A stretch of 64,000 bases of DNA, taken from Lawsonibacter asaccharolyticus (GTDB lineage: Bacteria; Bacillota; Clostridia; Oscillospirales; Oscillospiraceae). The position numbers and the translations under genes are program-made. Numbering within the stretch: position 1 is the first letter of the stretch; the number at the start of each line of letters is the position of its first letter. The stretch is taken from positions 1,860,001 through 1,924,000 of the forward strand of contig BFBT01000001.1 in assembly GCA_003112755.1 (NCBI GenBank), written 5' to 3'. Below, one piece after another: positions 58,429 through 64,000 of this stretch. The notes below the pieces were generated by a model that saw only the letters and a list, made by a program, of their open reading frames with translations, was not told the origin of the DNA and made no database searches.

Positions 58429-59991
58429 TCACTCCACATATTTCAGACCGCTGCCCCGGGTGACAGTGCAGGCACTGGCCAGTTTTTCGGCCCACTGGCT
58501 GTACTGCTCGTTGTTCAGGGCGTTTTTGGCGCTGACGGCCCAGACGGGGTCGTCCCAGCCTGCAAAGTACATGATATGATAACCCTTGACGGAACTGCCG
58601 GTGTTCTGGATGATGCCGGTGTCTCCGGGCTGGCGGCTGGGGTCCAGGGACCACTGGGTAAAGGTGTCCACATAGCCGGAGTAAGGAGAGACATACTGGA
58701 GCAGCCCGCCGTTGGAAGCAGAGCTGGTGTCAGCGCTGTTCTCCTGGGCCAGCTGGGCAAAGGAGTCCTCAGTGGCATCGCCGGCCTCCCACTGGGCCAG
58801 CAGTTCCTCCGCCTTGGCCTTTGCCTGCTCATACTGCTCTTCGGTGGGGGTGATGTTGGCGTCGGCGGCGCCGATCAGGATGTGGCGCACATCGGCGGTG
58901 GGGGCGTCATCCCGTACACGGTCGTGGAAGAGGGCTACGCAGTAGTTATAGCTCTCGCTGCTGCCGCCGGCATATTCCACCAAAGTGATGTCGCCGGGCC
59001 GGCGGGCGCTGTCATAGGCCCACTCGCTGTATTCCGAATTGACGGTGGAGCCCATCTGTTCCAGCGCCACCTCGGAGGAGTAAAGGGAGTCACTGAACTC
59101 CTCCGCCAGGGCCTCCGGGTCCTCCCCGGCCTCCAGGCGGGCCTGGAGCGCCTCGGCCTGCTCCTTAACGGCGGCCTTCTCCTCCTCCAGGGCGGCGGCC
59201 TTCTCCTCATCGGTCATTTCAATGGTGTTGCCCTCGTCGTCCACGGTGTTCACCCGGGCCTGGAAAACGAACTGGGACAGAGTGAAGGTGTCCAGCTCGT
59301 CGGCGTGCTCCTCATAGTAGGCATCCAGCTGGCTGTCGTCGTAGGTGTAGGAGTCCACCTGGCTCTGGGCGTAGTCAGCGGCCAGATAGTAGCGCTCCAT
59401 GATCTGGACGAATTTGTCATAGCTCATGGTGGGGCCGTAGTTGGCGCGGACATAGGCGTCCTTGCTGCCGTAGCCGGAGGTGATGGTGCCGGCCTGAATG
59501 GAGTCCAGGGTGTTCTGCAGGCTCTCCTGGGCCTGGGCGGACATGGTGTATCCGCTGGCCTGGGCCTCGTTGGCAATGGCCGCCTGCTGAGTCAGGGTCT
59601 GGATGGCCACGTCCAGCAGATGGTCGCGCCAGGTCTCGCCGGTGGACTCGTCGTAGATCTGGTCCTCGGGATCGAGGGTGTAGTCCATGGTGCTGGCGCC
59701 GCTGTAGCTGTTGTAGATCTCCTGCTGAAGGGCGCCGTTGTAGTAGTACTGCACATCGGCGGCAGTGTAGTCCTGCCCATCGATGGTGACGGCGGCGGCG
59801 CGGCTCTGGAAGAAATTGCTGTTCCAGATCAGAAGGCCGACGCCGAACAGGACCACCAGAACGGCAAGCACCGTGTAGACGATGTGGTGGACATGGGTCT
59901 GACGCTCCTCCTGCTGCTGCTTGAGCTTCTTTTCACTGAGACCCTGACCGCTCGGGTCCTGGCGGGTCTTCTTCTCTCGGGATGCACTCAC
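58429..59991 (-). CDS. Membrane-anchored parvulin-type peptidyl-prolyl isomerase
   Basis: A 520-aa PrsA/SurA-like foldase. It has a charged cytoplasmic start, one membrane segment (about residues 37-56, VYTVLAVLVVLFGVGLLIW), a SurA-N-like helical region, and a parvulin domain (VRHILIGAADANITPTEEQY, FAQLAQENSADTSSASNGGL, VKGYHIMYFAGWDD). There is no lipobox, so it is anchored by the helix rather than as a lipoprotein. The start is a GTG at 59991 (GAGAGGA upstream). It assists folding of exported proteins. A long open frame on the opposite strand is a GC artefact. Confidence 0.9.
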   Translation of the reverse strand: MSASREKKTRQDPSGQGLSEKKLKQQQEERQTHVHHIVYTVLAVLVVLFGVGLLIWNSNFFQSRAAAVTIDGQDYTAADVQYYYNGALQQEIYNSYSGASTMDYTLDPEDQIYDESTGETWRDHLLDVAIQTLTQQAAIANEAQASGYTMSAQAQESLQNTLDSIQAGTITSGYGSKDAYVRANYGPTMSYDKFVQIMERYYLAADYAQSQVDSYTYDDSQLDAYYEEHADELDTFTLSQFVFQARVNTVDDEGNTIEMTDEEKAAALEEEKAAVKEQAEALQARLEAGEDPEALAEEFSDSLYSSEVALEQMGSTVNSEYSEWAYDSARRPGDITLVEYAGGSSESYNYCVALFHDRVRDDAPTADVRHILIGAADANITPTEEQYEQAKAKAEELLAQWEAGDATEDSFAQLAQENSADTSSASNGGLLQYVSPYSGYVDTFTQWSLDPSRQPGDTGIIQNTGSSVKGYHIMYFAGWDDPVWAVSAKNALNNEQYSQWAEKLASACTVTRGSGLKYVE

Positions 59992-60158
59992 AGTTTGTTC
60001 AGTCCTCTCGTTCAGTTGGCAATGCGCGTGGTTCACGACCGCACATTTCTTGATATTATATAAGAAATGACCCCAACTTTCAAGAGGAGAAGCGGGTTTT
60101 CCTCTGGGCGGGGGCAGCTTTTACATTTTATTCATGTTTCCGGGGAGGGAGCAGGTGT

Positions 60159-60407
60159 AAAAAAGAGCCGCGGCAAAGCCGCGGCCCCAGTTCCAAATGG
60201 ATCATTTATACCCCGCTCTGGCCGTGTGGGCCCGTTTAAAACCTGCACGACTGGCAGGTGGGTCACCTCCACAGCGCTTTACTGCTTCCAACTTCCAGCA
60301 TGCCGCAGGGGCAGCCGGGAGGCCTGCAAGCCACGCTGTGAGGGGGTGTCCCGTTTTAGAAATGTGGGTTTAAAAGAGCCCATCACGCACCGAGCAGGAG
60401 ATCCAGT
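60159..60407 (-). ncRNA. ssrS: 6S-like RNA
   Basis: The minus strand of this gene-free stretch can fold into one long interrupted hairpin: GGAUC/GAUCC, CCUGCUC/GAGCGGG, UGGGCU/GGCCCA, AAACC/GGUUU and an inner CACAGCG/CGCUGUG, with unpaired bulges between. It ends with an intrinsic terminator GCCGCGGC-TTT-GCCGCGGC followed by TCTTTTTT (T-run at 60164-60159). The size of about 245 nt, the rod shape and the central bulge suit 6S RNA, which binds sigma-A RNA polymerase. The exact 5' end is not determined. Confidence 0.65.
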
Positions 60408-60411
60408 TCGG

Positions 60412-60729
60412 TCAATCCTCCATCTCTTCGTCCGCAAAGAGACGTTCCATAAACTGGTTGTAGATCAGGTCCAGCTCTTCATCGCTGTCCAGGGTGGACA
60501 GCAGCTCCTCGCCGTCCTCCTCCACCACCTTCATGATGATCAGGCCGTACTCCTCGTCATCCAGGTCGATGTCAGCAGGCTCGCCCTCCTGGGCATCCTC
60601 TGAGACGGCGGGGAAAAAGGCCATGTAGACTTCGTTGTTGTACTCCAGGGTGTCCAGGTGCTCCAGCTCGAAGTCATTGCCGTCCTCGTCGGTGACGGTA
60701 ATAAAGTCAGGGCCGAATTCTTCACTCAT
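60412..60729 (-). CDS. DUF1292 protein
   Basis: A 105-aa very acidic protein with the DUF1292 pattern: FITVTDEDGNDFELEHLDTL, VYMAFFPA, YGLIIMKVVEEDGEELLSTL and DEELDLIYNQFMERLF. Widespread in Firmicutes, function unknown. It lies directly upstream of the 6S-like RNA on the same strand. Confidence 0.93.
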   Translation of the reverse strand: MSEEFGPDFITVTDEDGNDFELEHLDTLEYNNEVYMAFFPAVSEDAQEGEPADIDLDDEEYGLIIMKVVEEDGEELLSTLDSDEELDLIYNQFMERLFADEEMED

Positions 60730-60856
60730 GGAGATCCCTCCCGCTGTTTTGTTCTGGACCTATTGTACCCCGACTTGAAGAAAAAAGCAAGGCCCGGAGG
60801 CCCCAAATTTTCACAGGGGAGAAAAGCGACCTTTTGCCCGGTGGAAATCATAAAGG

Positions 60857-60884
60857 TGGACAAACGGGAATATTATGATATAAT
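60857..60884 (+). promoter_or_regulatory. Sigma-A promoter of the class A PBP gene
   Basis: TGGACA (60857-60862), 16-base spacer, TATAAT (60879-60884), about 97 bases before the GTG start at 60981. Confidence 0.6.
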
Positions 60885-60980
60885 ATGCTAGATATCCGGT
60901 GTCCCGCCCCGTCCGGGGCGGCTGCCGGAGCGGAGGATCTATCAACTGCCCGGGGGCCTGTCCCCAACGGAGGAAGTAAC

Positions 60981-63665
60981 GTGTCAGAAGAACAGAACAG
61001 TCGTTTATATAACGAGAACAACGATTACGGGGAGCGGGATTACGCCCCCCGCAAGTCCGGAAAAAAGAAGAAGCGGAAGGAGAGCGGCGGCCATGTGGGC
61101 AGGCGCATCCTTCAGGTGCTGGGCACCCTGCTGCTTGTGGGGCTGTGTACGGGGGCAATCCTGTGCTGCTTCGCCGCCGTCTATATCAAGACGGTCATCA
61201 TCCCGGAGGCCGGAGCCGTGGACCTGAGCCAGTTCGCGGTGGGAGAAAACAGCGTGATGTACTACATGGACCAGGACACCGGGAACTACCGGGAGCTGGT
61301 CACTCTGGCGGCAGAGGAGAACGCCGAGTGGGTGAACTATGAGGACATCCCCGAAGACCTGATCAACGCCACCGTGGCCATTGAGGACCGGCGGTTCTGG
61401 GAGCACAACGGTGTGGACTGGAAACGCACCGCTGCGGCCATCCTCTACATGTTCACTGGTCAGGATATCCAGGGCGGCTCCACCATCACCCAGCAGCTCA
61501 TCAAAAACCTGACCCAGTACGACGATGTCACCGTCAAGCGGAAGGTCATCGAGATCTTCCGAGCCCTCCAGTTCGACAAGGACTACACCAAAGAGACCAC
61601 TCTGGAGTGGTACCTCAACTTCATCTGGCTGGGGGACCGCTGTCGGGGTGTAGGGGCGGCGGCCATGAACTACTTTGGCAAGCCCGTGCAGGAGCTCACC
61701 CTGGCGGAGTGCGCCAGCCTGATCTCCATCACCAATAACCCCACCATCTATGGCCCTTACTCCGATGCTGTCTTCACCAACTCGGAGACCGGGGAGCAGA
61801 AGACTGCCCGGGACAAGAACAAGGAGCGCCAGGAACTGGTGCTGTGGAGCATGCTGGACCAGGGCTATATCACTCAGGAGGAGTATGATGAGGCCGTGGC
61901 CCAGGAGCTGGTCTTCGACCGGGCGGCGGGGGAGTCCACTCCCTCTACCATCTACTCCTGGTATGAGGAGCAGGTCATCTCCGATGTGAAGGACGACCTG
62001 AAGGCCCAGTACGGATACAGCGATGAGGCGGTCTCCCTGCTGCTGACCAGAGGCGGCCTGTCTATCTATACCTGTGTGGACCCGGATGTCCAGGCCCAGG
62101 TGGAGCAGATATACAGCGACCGCACCAACCTGGACTACACTTCCAGCAGCGGTCAGCAGCTCCAGTCCGCCATCACCGTCATCGACAACGAGACGGGCAA
62201 CCTAGTGGGCATCGCCGGCCGGGTGGGGGAGAAGACGGGCAACCTGTGGATGAACTTCGCCACCGACAGCAAGCGTCAGCCCGGCTCCTCCATCAAGCCT
62301 CTGTCGGTGTACGCCCCCGCCTTTGAGATGGGCCTCATCAGCCCCATCTCCGTGCTGGATGACTATCCCCACGAGGTGATGGGCGGCCGGCCCTGGCCGG
62401 TGAACGTGGACGGCCGCTACCGGGGACTGGTCACCGTGCGTCAGGCCCTGTCCAACTCCTATAACACCGTGTCCGTGCGGGTGCTGGCCGACTTGGTCAC
62501 CCCGGAGAACAGCTTCAACTTTGTGGAGGAGCACTTCCACCTCGATTTGGAGGATGGTGTGGAGATAGGCGGCCAGATGAAGAGCGACATCGGGGTGGCC
62601 CCCCTTTCCATGGGCGGCCTGACCTACGGCGTCAACACCCGGGACATGGCGGAGGCTTTCGCGGTGTTCCCCAACGGCGGCCTCTATCAGAAGTCCCGCA
62701 CCTACACCAAGGTGACCCGGGAGGTGGACGGCGTGGAGACCGTACTGCTGGAAAACCAGCCTGAGTCCGAGGCCGTGCTCAAGTCGGAGACTGCCTACTA
62801 TGTCAACTCCATCCTGCGGGAAGTGGTCACCCGGGTCAATACGTCGGGCAACTTTGACAGCGGCATGGCCATCGCCGGCAAGACCGGTACTACCGATGAC
62901 AAGTACGACCGCTGGTTCGTGGGCTACACCCCCTACTACACCGCGGCGGTCTGGGTGGGCTTTGAGCAAAACGAGCGGGTGCCTGCCTCCGGGAACCCGG
63001 CCCTGAAGATGTGGACTCTGGTCATGTCCGGTGTCCACGAGGGGCTGGAAGACCGGAAGTTCTCTGAGCCCGCCGGGCTGACCACCGTCACCTACTGCCT
63101 GGACAGTGGCCTGCTGGCCACCGACTACTGCCGGATGGACCCGCGGGGGGACCGTACAGCCAGAGGAACCGTCTTCCAGGGCGATGCGCCGACCGAATTC
63201 TGCACCAGCCACACGGCGGAGACCACTGTTACGGTATGTTTGGACTGCCCCATCCTGGATGGAAACGGTGAGGAGACCGGCCTGTACCACCTGGCCGGGG
63301 AATTCTGCCCGGAGGAGAGCCGGCAGGAAGTGAGCCTGCTGGGCTACCAGCGGGAGGATGTGGGAGGCGCCAGCGCAGAGGACGCCAAGTATTTTCTGGG
63401 TGTGACCCAGGAGGCCGGGCCCTGTACGGTCCACACTGCGGCCCAGCCCGACCCGGATCTGCCCTTTGATCCCAACCAGCCATGGGACCCCAGCGATCCG
63501 TGGAATCCCAACACCAACCCACTGGATCCCACAGGGCAGGGCGGCGGGGGTGCCGCCGACCCTGGACAGGAGGACCCGGACGCGCCTCAGGGCGGAGAGA
63601 CGGAGGACCCCAGCGGGACGGACCCCATCATCAACCCGGAGACAGGGAGGCCCTACGGATATTGA
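60981..63665 (+). CDS. Class A penicillin-binding protein (PBP1A family)
   Basis: An 894-aa bifunctional peptidoglycan synthase. A basic cytoplasmic tail and one membrane segment (residues about 43-68) are followed by the GT51 glycosyltransferase (VAIEDRRFWEHNGVDW, GGSTITQQLIKNLTQ, KETTLEWYLNFIWLGD) and the transpeptidase with PGSSIKPL (SxxK), SNSYN (SxN) and AGKTGTTDD (KTGT). The last 100 residues form a Pro/Asp/Asn/Gly-rich tail (DPNQPWDPSDPWNPNTNPLD). The GTG at 60981 has GGAGG upstream. Confidence 0.96.
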   Translation: MSEEQNSRLYNENNDYGERDYAPRKSGKKKKRKESGGHVGRRILQVLGTLLLVGLCTGAILCCFAAVYIKTVIIPEAGAVDLSQFAVGENSVMYYMDQDTGNYRELVTLAAEENAEWVNYEDIPEDLINATVAIEDRRFWEHNGVDWKRTAAAILYMFTGQDIQGGSTITQQLIKNLTQYDDVTVKRKVIEIFRALQFDKDYTKETTLEWYLNFIWLGDRCRGVGAAAMNYFGKPVQELTLAECASLISITNNPTIYGPYSDAVFTNSETGEQKTARDKNKERQELVLWSMLDQGYITQEEYDEAVAQELVFDRAAGESTPSTIYSWYEEQVISDVKDDLKAQYGYSDEAVSLLLTRGGLSIYTCVDPDVQAQVEQIYSDRTNLDYTSSSGQQLQSAITVIDNETGNLVGIAGRVGEKTGNLWMNFATDSKRQPGSSIKPLSVYAPAFEMGLISPISVLDDYPHEVMGGRPWPVNVDGRYRGLVTVRQALSNSYNTVSVRVLADLVTPENSFNFVEEHFHLDLEDGVEIGGQMKSDIGVAPLSMGGLTYGVNTRDMAEAFAVFPNGGLYQKSRTYTKVTREVDGVETVLLENQPESEAVLKSETAYYVNSILREVVTRVNTSGNFDSGMAIAGKTGTTDDKYDRWFVGYTPYYTAAVWVGFEQNERVPASGNPALKMWTLVMSGVHEGLEDRKFSEPAGLTTVTYCLDSGLLATDYCRMDPRGDRTARGTVFQGDAPTEFCTSHTAETTVTVCLDCPILDGNGEETGLYHLAGEFCPEESRQEVSLLGYQREDVGGASAEDAKYFLGVTQEAGPCTVHTAAQPDPDLPFDPNQPWDPSDPWNPNTNPLDPTGQGGGGAADPGQEDPDAPQGGETEDPSGTDPIINPETGRPYGY

Positions 63666-63672
63666 ACAAAAA

Positions 63673-63710
63673 ACGGGCCCGCGGAGCATCGCTCCGCGGG
63701 CCCGTTTTTC
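63673..63710 (+). terminator. Terminator after the PBP gene
   Basis: Perfect 15-bp stem ACGGGCCCGCGGAGC / GCTCCGCGGGCCCGT with an ATC loop, then TTTTC; A-rich on the other side, so bidirectional. A second hairpin AGCGGCTCCCA (63724-63734) / TGGGAGCCGCT (63750-63760) stands between this and the converging gene. Confidence 0.9.
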
Positions 63711-63779
63711 GTTCTGCAAACAGAGCGGCTCCCATATGCCGAAGACACGTGGGAGCCGCTTGTTATCTCTATATTTTAC

Positions 63780-64000
63780 TTAGAAAAGGATCTCTCTGGT
63801 GATCTCTTTCAGACTGTGGACCCCGCACATAGCCATGGTGTCCTCCAGCTCCCCCTTCAGCTTCTGGGTCAGCAGGGCCACGCCCTCTGCTCCTCCGCCG
63901 TACACCGCCGTGACATAGGGGCGGGCCAGCAGAACGGCGTCAGCACCCAGCGCCAGTGCCTTACACACGTCCACGCCGCTGCGGATGCCGCCGTCCACCA
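63780..64000 (-). CDS. FMN-dependent alpha-hydroxy-acid dehydrogenase, 3' end only
   Basis: C-terminal 73 residues of an LldD-like flavoprotein; the 5' part lies beyond the right edge. The visible sequence starts VDGGIRSGVDVCKALALGAD, the FMN phosphate-binding motif, then AVLLARPYVTAVYGGGAEGV. The GTG at 63998 is an internal Val codon, not a start. The substrate (lactate or another 2-hydroxy acid) cannot be told. Confidence 0.88.
   Translation of the reverse strand, partial: VDGGIRSGVDVCKALALGADAVLLARPYVTAVYGGGAEGVALLTQKLKGELEDTMAMCGVHSLKEITREILF

Noticed and set aside
58420..60063. A 547-codon open frame opposite the foldase gene
   Set aside because: It mirrors the foldase gene in a GC-rich region, is dominated by Gly, Val and Leu repeats without motifs, and the opposite strand has membrane, SurA-like and parvulin domains.
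60067..60603. A 178-codon open frame across the 6S-like RNA
   Set aside because: It overlaps DUF1292 antisense and the structured RNA, and has no protein-like features.
1..64000. CRISPR arrays
   Set aside because: No regularly spaced direct repeats with unique spacers and no cas genes were seen.

Overview
The window looks like a chromosome segment of a gut anaerobe of the Clostridia, most likely Oscillospiraceae (Flavonifractor / Pseudoflavonifractor / Lawsonibacter-like). This is an inference. The grounds are the GC-rich core with Firmicute gene content (DUF1292, PerR-rubrerythrin, AsnA, B12-dependent MetH with MetF, class A PBP, 6S-like RNA) and several Clostridia-type mobile elements of lower GC packed into the left 42 kb.

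Layout. 1-6990: integrative mobilizable element with a serine recombinase (cut by the left edge), CHC2 primase, P4-type helicase, DUF3847 protein and MobQ relaxase. An exact IncQ-type nic core lies at 5001-5012. 7144-10976: an IS66-family element whose terminal repeats enclose tnpA/B/C plus two passenger genes that both resemble the DNA-binding domain of Spo0A. 11231-15134: an AT-rich module with an unrecognised 359-aa protein, an acyltransferase, a TcdE-type holin and a frameshifted TcdR-like sigma factor. Three of these genes are preceded by the same unusual promoter, TTTAC(A/T)-N16-CTC(C/T)TT(A/C), which makes this the most interesting part of the window. 15136-18995: two ECF sigma factors, an XRE repressor, a DUF4367 anti-sigma factor, a small exported protein and another sigma-like protein. 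19515-21613: MazF toxin, excisionase-like protein and tyrosine integrase abutting the 3' end of tRNA-Ser(CGA). 22174-29447: XRE regulator, a 974-aa protein with a phospholipase-D-like active site (defence candidate), then HxlR, PNPOx, PNPOx-ferredoxin, macrodomain and SirTM sirtuin genes. About 29450-38390: a second mobilizable element with a Tn916-type integrase. It carries an IS3-type insertion and is decayed, with one amber codon and five one-base deletions that interrupt mobC, the relaxase, the Cys-rich VLP gene and the replication-organizer tail. 38392-39106: LMW phosphatase and rubredoxin. 39135-41867: a 2.7-kb island with an AIPR-family protein and an XRE repressor, flanked by 66-bp imperfect direct repeats of the rubrerythrin 3' end.

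41804-64000 is ordinary core chromosome: rubrerythrin and PerR-like regulator, TVP38 membrane protein, an acyltransferase/DUF6320/hydrolase group, asnA, exonuclease III, PNPOx, gamma-glutamyltransferase, the metF-activation domain-metH operon, an alpha/beta hydrolase with EF-hands, a GH25 lysozyme, a membrane-anchored parvulin foldase, a 6S-like RNA, DUF1292, a class A PBP and the end of an FMN-dependent dehydrogenase.

How the parts may work together. Rubredoxin, rubrerythrin and the Fur-type regulator form a peroxide/oxygen defence group. MetF makes methyl-THF for MetH, with a separate reactivation protein between them. The holin, TcdR-like sigma factor and leaderless 359-aa protein look like a release system of the C. 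difficile tcdR/tcdE type. No database search was run; family names rest on motif recognition.
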